A stretch of 64,000 nucleotides of DNA from Bog-793 sp963761425 (lineage in GTDB: Bacteria; Actinomycetota; Acidimicrobiia; Acidimicrobiales; Bog-793): positions 62,001-126,000 of the forward strand of contig CAVXGQ010000003.1 of NCBI GenBank assembly GCA_963761425.1, written 5' to 3'. Below the pieces are notes generated by a model. That model was not told where the DNA came from. It searched no databases and saw nothing but the letters and a program-made list of their open reading frames with translations. Positions 55,783 through 63,965 of the stretch are shown here, piece by piece; position 1 is the first letter of the stretch, and each line of letters begins with the position of its first letter. A program made the position numbers and the translations under genes.

Positions 55783-58254
55783 TCAAATGACCAGGTTGAC
55801 GAGGTGCGGCGCGCGGACGATAACCCGGCGCGGATCCCGGTCGCCGAGGATCTCGGCAACCCTTGGCGAGGCCAGCGCCAGCGCGACGGCCTGTTCCTCG
55901 GTGATCGACGCCTCCACGACGATCCGGTCGCGCAGTTTGCCGTTGGTCTGTACGACCATCGTGACCTGGTTCTCCACCAGCAGCGTCTCGTCTGCGGTGG
56001 GCCAGGACTCCTCGTGAACGTGGCCGCCGTTGCGGCGCTCCCAGGCCTCGGCCGCGAGGTGGGGCGCCATCGGCGCGAGCAGCTTGAGCAACGCGTCGGT
56101 CGATTCTTCGGTGACGGCCGTCTCGGCGTCCTCGTGCGTGGCGCGGTAGATCGCGTTGGTGAACTCCATCAACGAGGCGACCGCGGTGTTGAACTCGTAG
56201 CGGCCGAGGTCGGTGGTGACCGAACGAATGGTCTGGTGCATGACCCGCCGCAGTTCCTGGTTCGCTCGCGACCGCGTTGCTTCGTCCCCCGGTGGGGCCG
56301 CCTCCGTGCCTTCCTCGTCGGCCACCGCGAGGCGCCAGACGCGCCGCAGAAAGCGGGCGCAGCCCTCGATCATCTCGTCGGACTGGGGGGTCCAGTCGAA
56401 GTCGTCGACCGGAGGCGCGACGAACAGGTGGAACAGCCGGAGCGCGTCGGCGCCGACCGAGTCGAAGTACTCGTCGGGTGAGATCACATTGCCTTTCGAC
56501 TTCGACATGGCTCGGCCGCCCAGCCGGATCATTCCCTGGCAGAACAGTTGGGTGAACGGCTCGCGGATCTCTTTCGGTGCCAGGCCGAGATCGCCGAGGG
56601 CGCGGGTGTAAAAGCGCGCGTAGAGGAGGTGGAGGATGGCGTGGGTGATCCCGCCGATGTACTGATCGACCGGGAGGAAGTGCCGGGCCGAGTCCATGTC
56701 GACCGGCTCTTGGTGGTCCCGGGGTGAGCAGAGCCTCATGAAGTACCACGACGAGTCGACGAAGGTGTCCATGGTGTCGGTCTCTCGGGTTGCCGGCCCG
56801 CCACAGCGCGGGCAGGTGGCCCCGAGGAACGCCTGGTGGTGCTTGAGGGGCGACTCCCCGGTCGGCAGGAACTCGACGTCCTCGGGCAGAAGCACCGGCA
56901 GGTCGGCCTCGGGCACCGGGACGACCCCGTGGTCGGGGCAGTACACGACCGGGATCGGGCAGCCCCAGTAGCGCTGCCGGCTGATCAACCAGTCCCGTAG
57001 CCGGTACTGCACGGAGCGCTCGCCCAGGCCCTGGTCGATCAGCCACTCGGTCGCCCGATCCTTGGCGGTGTCGACGTCGAGCCCGTCGAGGAAGCCGCTG
57101 TTGATCTTGATGCCGGGACCGGCCCAGGCCTCGCCGGTGAAATCCTCCGGCGGAGCGACGGTGCGTACGACCGGGAGGCCGTGGGCGAGGGCGAAGTCGT
57201 GGTCGCGCTGGTCCTCGGCGGGAACGCCCATGATGGCCCCGGTTCCATAGGTCGCGATCACGTAGTCGGCGACGTAGACGGGCACCGGCTCATTGGTGAA
57301 CGGGTTGATGCACCGGCTCCCGGTGAATGCCCCGCGCTTTTCCGCCGAGATGTCGGCCTCCATGCGTTGTCGATCGGACTCGGTTGACGCGGTCCGGCAG
57401 AGCTCGGTCACCGCGTCTCGGTATTCGAGGGTGGTGAGCTCGCCGAGGAGGCGGTGTTCCGGTGCGAGGACGACGTAGGTGACCCCGAAGCCGGTGTCCG
57501 CTCGCGTGGTGAAGACCTCGATAAAGACGCCGGGGTGACCCTCCACCGGCAGGCGGAACAGGACGCCGTCCGAGCGTCCGATCCAGTTCCGCTGCATCGT
57601 CTTCACCCGCTCGGGCCAGTCGAGCCAGTCCAGCGCGGCGAGGATCTCATCCGCGTAACGGGTGATCCGGAGGAACCACTGTTCGAGGAGGCGGCGCTCG
57701 ACCAGGTCCCCCGATCGCTCGCAGGTGCCGTCCGGGAGCACCTGCTCGTTGGCCAGCACGGTCTGGCAACCAGGGCACCAGTTCACCGGGGCTTTTCGAC
57801 GGTAGGCGAGGCCGGTCTCGAGCAGCCGCAAGAAGATGAGCTGGTTGAAACGCATGTATTCGGGGTCATGGCTTTTCAGCTCGCGGCGCCAGTCGTAGAC
57901 GGCGCCGAGCCGGAGCACGCTCGCGCGCAGCTCCTCGATGCGTGCCTCGGTGTACTCGCGCGGGCTTCTCGCACCCCCCTTGATCGCGGCGTTCTCGGCC
58001 GGCAGCCCGAAGGAGTCGAAGCCGAAGGGCGAGAGCACGGCGTATCCCTGCATGGTCCGGAACCGGACCAGGACGTCGCCGAAGGTGTAGTTGCGGATGT
58101 GTCCCTGGTGGGCGGGTCCGCTCGGGTAGGGATACATCGAGAGCACGTAGTAGGCGGGGCGCGGGTCGTCGAGGTCGACCTCGTAGGTGCCCTCCTCGGC
58201 CCAGCGCCTTTGCCAGCGTGGCTCTACTTCGCTGAAGTAGTAGTTCGCCCTCAT
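55783..58254 (-). CDS. leuS: leucyl-tRNA synthetase
   Basis: Class I synthetase, 823 residues. The HIGH motif is PSGPAHQGHIRNYTFGD near residue 45, the CP1 editing domain spans about 220-405 (with GTGAIMGVPAEDQRDHDFA), and KMSKS appears as GRAMSKSKGNVISPDEY near residue 580. A C-terminal anticodon-binding domain and LeuS-type tail (VQTNGKLRDRI) are present. ATG 58254 gives MRANYYFSEVEPRWQ; TTG 58263 is an alternative. No editing or synthesis motif is damaged. It stands alone; a 374-base gap separates it from the tRNA gene. Confidence 0.96.
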   Translation of the reverse strand: MRANYYFSEVEPRWQRRWAEEGTYEVDLDDPRPAYYVLSMYPYPSGPAHQGHIRNYTFGDVLVRFRTMQGYAVLSPFGFDSFGLPAENAAIKGGARSPREYTEARIEELRASVLRLGAVYDWRRELKSHDPEYMRFNQLIFLRLLETGLAYRRKAPVNWCPGCQTVLANEQVLPDGTCERSGDLVERRLLEQWFLRITRYADEILAALDWLDWPERVKTMQRNWIGRSDGVLFRLPVEGHPGVFIEVFTTRADTGFGVTYVVLAPEHRLLGELTTLEYRDAVTELCRTASTESDRQRMEADISAEKRGAFTGSRCINPFTNEPVPVYVADYVIATYGTGAIMGVPAEDQRDHDFALAHGLPVVRTVAPPEDFTGEAWAGPGIKINSGFLDGLDVDTAKDRATEWLIDQGLGERSVQYRLRDWLISRQRYWGCPIPVVYCPDHGVVPVPEADLPVLLPEDVEFLPTGESPLKHHQAFLGATCPRCGGPATRETDTMDTFVDSSWYFMRLCSPRDHQEPVDMDSARHFLPVDQYIGGITHAILHLLYARFYTRALGDLGLAPKEIREPFTQLFCQGMIRLGGRAMSKSKGNVISPDEYFDSVGADALRLFHLFVAPPVDDFDWTPQSDEMIEGCARFLRRVWRLAVADEEGTEAAPPGDEATRSRANQELRRVMHQTIRSVTTDLGRYEFNTAVASLMEFTNAIYRATHEDAETAVTEESTDALLKLLAPMAPHLAAEAWERRNGGHVHEESWPTADETLLVENQVTMVVQTNGKLRDRIVVEASITEEQAVALALASPRVAEILGDRDPRRVIVRAPHLVNLVI

Positions 58255-58628
58255 TGGGGCCAAAGACTACCGAGCCGTGAGGGGTCCATCGCCGAAGTCG
58301 CAGGTCCATCGACGTGTCGTAGATGCGCAACACCGCCTGCACCGTTACCGGCTCCAGTTCGGGTTCAGCCGGGGCCGTCGTTCACCCGTGGTTGGCGCCC
58401 ACGATTGCTCTGTGGGTAGGGGTGGAATGTTGAGAACGTCGAGCCGACCGGACATCGCGAGGTTCCTGGAAGGCTCTGTCGCGACTGGCGGATTCCATCT
58501 CAAACAGAGGCGCCGCGCGTCGCGGCCTAGAATCACGGTTTGCTTGTCTTGCCAGACGCGGCTGTCGAGCTGTACAGCTGCGGGAACTGCCGAGGACGAG
58601 CATCCGGTAGACAGGTGAGGAGGATTCC
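58255..58628. other. intergenic region leuS - tRNA-Ala
   Basis: 374 bases upstream of both leuS (leftward) and tRNA-Ala (rightward). It should hold both promoters. I looked for a T-box leader on the leuS side and found no T-box core. No gene is supported. Confidence 0.3.
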
Positions 58629-58705
58629 GGGGGCGTAGCTCAGCTGGTAGAGCGCTTGACTGGCAGTCAAGAGGTTCGGGGGTTCGAGTCCCCTCGCCTC
58701 CACCA
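58629..58705 (+). tRNA. tRNA-Ala (anticodon GGC)
   Basis: Full cloverleaf with encoded CCA. The acceptor stem GGGGGCG pairs with CGCCTCC (one G-T). The D arm is GCTCAGCTGGTAGAGC. The anticodon stem CTTGA/TCAAG (58655-58659 with 58667-58671) has loop CTGGCAG and anticodon GGC at 58662-58664. The T arm contains GGTTCGAGTCC. Discriminator A at 58702, then CCA. A tyrosine integrase lies 106 bases downstream, so the 3' half is the probable attachment site of an integrative element. Confidence 0.96.
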
Positions 58706-58765
58706 GGTATTCCCAGGCCAGCGGCCAATTATTTCTCAGCGGTAACCGGTCCGACTAGTTTGTCA

Positions 58766-58802
58766 CCCGGAATGTAGCCAAAAATGTAGCCATGATTCCG
58801 GG
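58766..58802 (+). repeat. repeats between tRNA-Ala and integrase, candidate recombinase arm sites
   Basis: Two direct copies of ATGTAGCCA (58772-58780 and 58784-58792), 12 bases apart, inside an inverted repeat CCCGGAAT (58766-58773) / ATTCCGGG (58795-58802). Its place between the attachment tRNA and the integrase start fits integrase arm-type binding sites or a regulator of integrase expression (inference). Confidence 0.5.
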
Positions 58803-58811
58803 GGTGTTGCC

Positions 58812-60026
58812 GTGGCCAGGAATGCTGACCGATCCAAGCGCCGCGGGCATGGCGAAGGCTCCATCTACCGCCGTGACGCCGACGGCAGGTGGGTCGGTTC
58901 GGTCCATCTCGGCTGGGAGAACGGACAGCGTCGCCGCAAGGTCGTCTACGGCCGGACCCAGGCGGAGGTGGTCCGCAAGATCAAACAACTCCACGCTGCG
59001 ATCTCGAAGGGTCTCCCACCTCCGGACGACCGGACCACCGTCGAACAACTGCTCCACCGTTGGCTTCGCGACGTGGTGCCCGGTCGCGTGAGCCCCGCAA
59101 CACTCGAGAACTACCGGCTCATTGCGGAACACCACATCATTCCCGAGCTCGGCAAGAAGAAGCTGACCGCGCTCTCGCCCGCCGATGTCCAAGCGCTTCT
59201 CCGCCGAAAGCAGGAGAAGCGACTTCCCAGACGGGTCCGAATGGGCGATGGACTCGTGGACCGGCTCGCCGCCGAAGGCGGCTACTCGCCCCGGACGGTC
59301 AAGCTCATTCGTGGGGTGCTCGGCCAAGTGCTCGGCCAGGCGGAGCGATGGGGGATGGTCGGGCGAAACGTCGTCCGACTCACCGACGGGCCCCGGGAGC
59401 CGAAGACCGAGGGCCGCACGCTCACACTGGAGCAAGCCCGGGCACTGCTGCAAGCGGCTCGTGGCGAGCGATTGGAAGCGGCTTTCGTCGTCATGCTCTC
59501 TCTCGGCCTGCGCAGAGGCGAGGTATTCGGTCTCCGCTGGACGGACATCGATTTCGAGAGCAACGTCATCACCGTTGCCCAGGCGCTTTCTCGGGTCGGC
59601 AGTCGTCTCGTCCTCGGTCCACCGAAGACCGAACGGAGCCGCAGGAAGATCAACCTTCCGGCTCCGGTGGCAACCTCACTCCGGGCCCACAAGAAGCGCC
59701 AGGCCGCCGAGCGTTTGTCCGTGGGCGAGTTGTGGCAGGCCACCGACCTGGTTTTCACGAGCGAAGTTGGCACGCCACTCGATCCAGCAAACTTCCGACA
59801 CTCGTTCGACCGTGTCGCCGCCAAGGCGGGTCTTGTGGGCTGGCATCCCCATGAGCTTCGCCACTCTTGCGCTTCGATTCTTCTCGCGCAGGGAGTCCCG
59901 ATCGAAGTGGTGTCCCGAGTCCTCGGCCATTCGTCGATCCGCATCACTGCCGACGTCTACGGCCACATCCTCGATCCGCAGCGCCAACAGGCGGCCGAAG
60001 CGATGGCAGAAGCCCTCTGGTCATAG
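58812..60026 (+). CDS. site-specific tyrosine recombinase (phage-type integrase)
   Basis: 404 residues, full length. An N-terminal arm-binding region (GEGSIYRRDADGRWVGSV) precedes a SAM-like core-binding domain (about 75-175) and the catalytic domain with R in LGLRRGEVFGLRW, HELRHSCASILLAQG (His-x-x-Arg-His), His in VLGHSSIRITADVY and the Tyr nucleophile in the same segment. All catalytic residues are present. It is probably the integrase that inserted the element at tRNA-Ala(GGC). GTG 58812. The usual excisionase is not visible. Confidence 0.93.
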   Translation: MARNADRSKRRGHGEGSIYRRDADGRWVGSVHLGWENGQRRRKVVYGRTQAEVVRKIKQLHAAISKGLPPPDDRTTVEQLLHRWLRDVVPGRVSPATLENYRLIAEHHIIPELGKKKLTALSPADVQALLRRKQEKRLPRRVRMGDGLVDRLAAEGGYSPRTVKLIRGVLGQVLGQAERWGMVGRNVVRLTDGPREPKTEGRTLTLEQARALLQAARGERLEAAFVVMLSLGLRRGEVFGLRWTDIDFESNVITVAQALSRVGSRLVLGPPKTERSRRKINLPAPVATSLRAHKKRQAAERLSVGELWQATDLVFTSEVGTPLDPANFRHSFDRVAAKAGLVGWHPHELRHSCASILLAQGVPIEVVSRVLGHSSIRITADVYGHILDPQRQQAAEAMAEALWS

Positions 60027-60327
60027 CCGGTCACTCCGGGCGCGTCTTTGAGCAGGCGATAGGTGACACCCCAAGCTCGCAGCCAGGATCCTCCTGAATG
60101 ACGGGACGCAAAATGTTTCTGAGGTGAGTGCTTTGCCCGAGGATTCTGATGTGTTCGAACCGCCGAAGGGCCAGCGGAAACCGGGGAGTTCCGGTGTCGG
60201 AAGAACTTTCTTCCCACCTTTTGGGCACCAGCCCCTCATCGCGGCAATCCCGCCTTTGCCGAGTTGTCTGCAAACCGCCGTGGGGCCATGCACACCACCG
60301 CTCTGGCTCGGTGGGGTCTGGGCAGGC
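60027..60327. other. intergenic region integrase - ABC permease
   Basis: 301 bases between convergent genes. Several frames are open but none resembles a protein family; composition drifts to lower GC towards the permease. No terminator hairpin stands out. Confidence 0.3.
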
Positions 60328-61335
60328 TCACTGGCGCGCGGCTCTTTCTGCTCGGATCACATCGAAACGCCCTCGAGCCCTTCTCCGAGCCTCCCTTGTA
60401 GCTGCGCTGGCCTGCTGGATGAACACAGACGCAACGATCACGATTCCAACTGCAATGACTTGCCACGACGGATTGGCGCCAAACAGCACCAACCCAGTCA
60501 CGAGCACGGAAACAATTGCGCTACCGATAAAAGTCCCCAGGACGTCGCCACGTCCGCCAAACAGACTCGCTCCACCAATAATCACTGCCGCAATGGCCAT
60601 CAACTCGTCGTTCTGGCCAGAGGTGGGCGTTGCCTCGCCGAGCTGCGCCGCCTGCAGGAAACCTGCGAGGGCGGAAATAAGGCCTGCGACAATATAGAGA
60701 CGAACCAAATATGAGGTGACCCTGACTCCAGATCGTCTGGCTGACTCAACATTCCCGCCTATCGCGTAGATGCGCATCCCGGAGCGTGTGAAACGCAGGA
60801 AGAAAGCCACCACGATTGCCAATGCGACTCCTATGGCCACCTCGATAGGAATCCAGTTAAGCCACACGATATCCCCGAAGGTGGAGATGTTGCCGGTAAT
60901 AGACAGAATCGCGTCGTTTGTTAAGAGATACACAACTCCAGTACCTGCTGTAAGGGTTGCAAGCGTAGTAATGAATGGCGATAGGCGAAGCACCGTAATG
61001 CAGGTGGCGTTTACTGCCCCAAATAAGAATCCTGCACCGAGACTAGCGAGCAAGGCGCATATTAAGGCCACATCTCCAGTTCCTAGATGCTGATATATAA
61101 TCGCGGTGATCGAACTGCCTACACCCAGTATGGCACCGACGGATAGATCGATTCCCGCCGAGATGATAATTGGCAGTTCGGCCAGCGCTAAGAACAACGT
61201 TGTAGTGCCGTAGGTGGATGTGTCAAGCCAGTTCAAACGCGTCCCGAAGCCAGGAGCCCATATAAGGAAAAAGATGATAATCAGTGCTAGGGCCGCGAAC
61301 CTAAATATCTTTCCTATCAACCCCTGGTCGTTCAT
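60328..61335 (-). CDS. sugar-type ABC transporter permease (RbsC family)
   Basis: 336 residues with about 9-10 membrane helices. The RbsC/BPD_transp_2 signature is ELPIIISAGIDLSVGAILG near residue 55. Also present are LSPFITTLATLTAGTG, the cytoplasmic loop RSGMRIYAIGGNVESARRSG that meets the ATPase, and IAAVIIGGASLFGGRGDVLGT near the end. It imports a pentose, autoinducer-2-like sugar or nucleoside. ATG 61335 is used, with GAGAGG upstream. Its ATPase and binding-protein partners are not between it and the regulator; only broken genes are. GC is clearly lower than in the chromosome core, consistent with acquired DNA. Confidence 0.88.
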   Translation of the reverse strand: MNDQGLIGKIFRFAALALIIIFFLIWAPGFGTRLNWLDTSTYGTTTLFLALAELPIIISAGIDLSVGAILGVGSSITAIIYQHLGTGDVALICALLASLGAGFLFGAVNATCITVLRLSPFITTLATLTAGTGVVYLLTNDAILSITGNISTFGDIVWLNWIPIEVAIGVALAIVVAFFLRFTRSGMRIYAIGGNVESARRSGVRVTSYLVRLYIVAGLISALAGFLQAAQLGEATPTSGQNDELMAIAAVIIGGASLFGGRGDVLGTFIGSAIVSVLVTGLVLFGANPSWQVIAVGIVIVASVFIQQASAATREARRRARGRFDVIRAERAARQ

Positions 61336-61417
61336 CCCGAGCACCTCTCTCCTTGGACTCTCAGCCGATGCAGAAGCTCTTCCTCTAGGACGGCCACGCG
61401 GCAAATTCCGCTCTCGA

Positions 61418-61579
61418 CTCACTCGGGTCTACCGGGCGATGCGTGCCAACCAGCGATCGAACAGCGCCTTCGTTGTGTCTCCGGACGTCGCCCAGTACCA
61501 ATACTGCTGGCTGAGGGACGGCGCGTTCATCGTCTACGCGCTCGATCGGGCGGGAGAACGGGAGAACACGGTTCAGCGG
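61418..61579 (+). pseudogene. glycoside hydrolase family 15 (glucoamylase-like) fragment
   Basis: About 54 residues of a GH15 catalytic domain: LTRVYRAMRANQRSNSAFVV, then SPDVAQYQYCWLRDGAFIVY and ALDRAGE. The WLRDGAF motif is the GH15 substrate-site hallmark. The rest of the roughly 600-residue enzyme is absent on both sides. It sits, in opposite orientation, between the ABC permease and a nitrilase fragment, so this stretch is a patchwork of deletions. Confidence 0.6.
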
Positions 61580-61641
61580 CTCGCTTCCGCCGCTGGTGCG
61601 CAAGCGCGGTTGACCACGTCGCTCCGCTGATGGAGACAGCG

Positions 61642-61873
61642 CTTGAGCGCCCGCTTCGGCAAGCTGGCGGGACGAGGTACCTCCCGGAATCTCGTGCGCG
61701 AGTGCGAGCGCCTCCGCCCGTGACTCGAACATGTAGCCGGTGTCCACCAGTTCGGGGACGACGATAAGGCGGGCACCGGCCGACGCTGCCTCTCGGACCG
61801 CGGCAACGACCCGCTCCATATTTATGTTTTGCGCGACTTCACCAAACGAAGCCTCGATCTGCACAGCCGCCAT
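61642..61873 (-). pseudogene. carbon-nitrogen hydrolase (nitrilase superfamily) N-terminal fragment
   Basis: About 77 residues of a nitrilase-like amidohydrolase: MAAVQIEASFGEVAQNINME, the helix VVAAVREAASAGARL and the catalytic glutamate strand IVVPELVDTGYMFESRAEAL. The Lys and Cys of the catalytic triad, normally 70-140 residues further on, are missing. The frame continues into unrelated sequence (the reverse of the GH15 fragment). A longer start at 61924 is possible. It follows the LacI-type regulator in the same direction, so it was probably the first gene of its operon. Confidence 0.65.
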
Positions 61874-61946
61874 CTTCAACACGTTTGACTTCCTCCCGGT
61901 CGTGTCCCAGTGCACGCTCGCCATGCTCGGTCTAGTGGCACACCTG

Positions 61947-62957
61947 CTAGCAAGGGTGCGCCGCGCCGACCGTCGAGGCCCGCACGGCGAGTTCGGGGGT
62001 CACCGCGATTCGCTGGACGGGCGCTGTCGGTTGTTCCATGCGCTCGATGAGGAGGCGCATCGCCTCACGGGCGATGGTCTCATTCGGCTGGCGTACCGTT
62101 GTGAGCGAGGGCGTTGACAGCTCCGCGCTGGCGATGTCGTCGAAGCCGGTGACGAGAACGTCGTCAGGGACGCGTACCCCGGCAATTAGGAACTGGCGAA
62201 GCAGGCCGATCGCGATGAGGTCGTTGCCGCACACGATCGCGTCAGAGAGCTGCGCTTCCTCGAGCAGCATCTGTGCGACCTCGGCACCCCATGCGACGGT
62301 GAAGTCACCAAGCAGTGCCGGCTCAGCACGAATGCCATGCTCCGCAGCAATCGTGCCGAACGCGGTCAGGCGTGTTTGAGCCGTCGAGCTCACCGGTGCG
62401 GCGCCTGCGAACACTGCGGATCGTATGCCGAGGGACGCGAGGTGTTCGACGACCAGCCGCATGCCCGTCTCGTTATCGGCCCCGACCCAGTCGGTGGTCT
62501 CCCCGAAGATCTGTCGGTCGATCTGGACAAGCGGCAGTTGGAGCGCCGTCCTGCGCACGCCATCCGCGCTGAGCAAGGAATCGCAGGGGCTGATCATGAT
62601 CCCGTCCACCCGCCGGTCGACGAGCGATTGGAGCCGCTGGCGCTCAATGTCGACATCGAGACGCGAATCCGCCAACAGGAGCTGGCGTGCGGTGTTCTCG
62701 AGCTGGCGCTCGATCGATTCGACTAAGGCGGGAAAGAACGGATTGCTGATTTGGGGGATGATGAGACCGATCGTGTGCGTGATCTGTCGTCTCAGTGAGC
62801 TCGCAACCATGTTCGGCCGGTAGTCGAGGGAGAGGGCCGCTCGCACGACCCGATCGGCGTTTGCGACCGAAACCCGTCGTGAGCCGCTGAGTGCCCGCGA
62901 TGCCGTCGCGATCGACACGCCGGCACGTAGCGCCACGTCACGGATGGTTGCTGCCAT
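61947..62957 (-). CDS. LacI family transcriptional regulator
   Basis: 336 residues. The N-terminal helix-turn-helix is ATIRDVALRAGVSIATASRA with the hinge helix YRPNMVASSLRR, followed by a periplasmic-binding-like sugar sensor: IGLIIPQISNPFFPALVESIE, VDGIMISPCDS and a C-terminal VTGFDDIASAELSTPSLTTV. It should repress carbohydrate-uptake genes and release on sugar binding. ATG 62957 is chosen; GTG 62966 is an alternative. A LacI-type operator (62967-62980) abuts its start, suggesting autoregulation, and a second one sits in the promoter of the rightward gene. Confidence 0.93.
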   Translation of the reverse strand: MAATIRDVALRAGVSIATASRALSGSRRVSVANADRVVRAALSLDYRPNMVASSLRRQITHTIGLIIPQISNPFFPALVESIERQLENTARQLLLADSRLDVDIERQRLQSLVDRRVDGIMISPCDSLLSADGVRRTALQLPLVQIDRQIFGETTDWVGADNETGMRLVVEHLASLGIRSAVFAGAAPVSSTAQTRLTAFGTIAAEHGIRAEPALLGDFTVAWGAEVAQMLLEEAQLSDAIVCGNDLIAIGLLRQFLIAGVRVPDDVLVTGFDDIASAELSTPSLTTVRQPNETIAREAMRLLIERMEQPTAPVQRIAVTPELAVRASTVGAAHPC

Positions 62958-62966
62958 CTGCTCCAC

Positions 62967-62980
62967 AGTAAACGATTACC
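62967..62980. promoter_or_regulatory. LacI-type operator upstream of the regulator gene
   Basis: AGTAAACGATTACC: an imperfect palindrome with the central CG usual for LacI-family sites (GTAA and TTAC arms). It is immediately upstream of the regulator start codon and shares GTAAACGATT with the site at 63103-63116. Confidence 0.6.
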
Positions 62981-63060
62981 AATGCTGCGAACGATCAAGG
63001 CTACTCCACGGCCTCCTGAGTCCCTTGCATCCAGGTTTACCCTGCTCAATGTGGCTGCTC

Positions 63061-63088
63061 TTGACAGTGGAAGGGCGACGAGTAGATT
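63061..63088 (+). promoter_or_regulatory. sigma-70-type promoter for the rightward gene
   Basis: TTGACA at 63061-63066 (a perfect -35), 16-base spacer, TAGATT at 63083-63088 as -10. It points to the gene starting at 63168, and the second LacI-type operator lies about 15 bases downstream of the -10, over the expected transcript start. Confidence 0.65.
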
Positions 63089-63102
63089 TGCCGGCACGGT
63101 AC

Positions 63103-63116
63103 GGTAAACGATTTCC
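63103..63116. promoter_or_regulatory. LacI-type operator in the rightward promoter
   Basis: GGTAAACGATTTCC shares the ten bases GTAAACGATT with the regulator-proximal site. Its position just downstream of the -10 is typical of a repressor that blocks RNA polymerase. Confidence 0.62.
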
Positions 63117-63167
63117 ACGCCTGTATTTTCCACGCGGGTTCCCGTCCCGATGGAGTGAGGTAGCCCT

Positions 63168-63480
63168 ATGGCGAAAGTGCTGGTCGTGGGGGAGTCATGG
63201 ATGACAACCTCCATCCATACGAAGGGGTTTGACTCGTTCACAACCGTGAGCTATGCGGAGGGTGTGAGCGCGTTTCTTGACGCGCTCCTCGCGTCAGGTC
63301 AAGAGGTCGAGTTCCAGCCCAACCACGTCGCCGCACGCTCATTCCCCGACCCGGTTGAGCAGCTAAGCGGCTTCGACGTGGTGGTGCTGAGTGATATCGG
63401 TGCGAACACTTTGCTGATTCCACCGGACACTTTCGAAGCCGCCGTCGAGCGGCCCAATCCTCGGTTCGGCAAGACCAAGG
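63168..63480 (+). pseudogene. glutamine amidotransferase-like (ThuA/class I GATase fold) protein, truncated
   Basis: About 104 residues of an amidotransferase-fold protein often found beside sugar ABC importers: VLVVGESWMTTSIHTKGFDS, FTTVSYAEGVSAFLDALLAS and SGFDVVVLSDIGANTLLIPP. Normal length is about 250. After ERPNPRFGKTKD the frame runs into out-of-frame M24 peptidase sequence, so a deletion joins the two genes. ATG 63168 has a GAGTGAGG site and a clear promoter and operator upstream. The N-terminal part looks well conserved, so the truncation may be recent. Confidence 0.65.
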
Positions 63481-63738
63481 ATGCCGGCGAACGAGCTGTA
63501 CGAGATCTTCGCGGACGAGTGCAAGCGCTACGGCGTCGTCGCCCCCGACCGTCTCGGGAACATCGGACACTCCATCGGTCGTGGGACGTCGTACGACCTC
63601 GCCTATATCGACAGGGCCAACACCACGCCCGTGTGGGAGGCGTGAGCGGCCGAGCCCTTCTTCGGCAACCACACCTATGGGGTGATGCTCGAGGATGTCC
63701 TGTGGTGCGGCTCAGAGGGGAGCATCGCCATCTCGTGA
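63481..63738 (+). pseudogene. M24 family metallopeptidase (Xaa-Pro dipeptidase-like) C-terminal fragment
   Basis: About 85 residues of the pita-bread C-terminal domain: ELYEIFADECKRYGV, the metal-ligand strand GNIGHSIGRGTSYD, then after an in-frame TGA at 63643 AAEPFFGNHTYGVMLEDVLW and CGSEGSIAIS. The stop falls where the family reads GMVF before EP. The N-terminal part is missing. It is fused by deletion to the amidotransferase-like fragment. Confidence 0.6.
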
Positions 63739-63918
63739 GTACAGGGTCGCTCCCATTCAGGCTCCGTTCGCGCCCGGGCGATTGAATATCTGCATCGACA
63801 AATAGGAGGGGACGGCATGAGCAGGAGACGAGGTCAAAGGAGAATGTATATCGGGCTCTTCTCAATTAACTGGGGTGCGTGATGGCTCGCCCTTGGTCGG
63901 TGAGGGTAAGGAGCGCGG

Positions 63919-63965
63919 GAAAGAGGGACAAGCATGAATACGAGAAAGAGGGACAAGCATGAATA
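63919..63965 (+). repeat. 25-base tandem duplication spanning a ribosome site and start codon
   Basis: GAAAGAGGGACAAGCATGAATA occurs at 63919-63940 and again at 63944-63965. Each copy holds a GAGGG site, a 5-base spacer and ATG. The first copy leads to a 10-codon frame that stops within the second; the second opens the frame at 63959. Confidence 0.8.

Noticed and set aside
58255..58400. Possible T-box leader for leuS
   Set aside because: No T-box core sequence or specifier arrangement was recognised on the minus strand.
60124..60714. 196-codon frame opposite the end of the sugar permease gene
   Set aside because: It lies antisense to permease helices and has no family resemblance.
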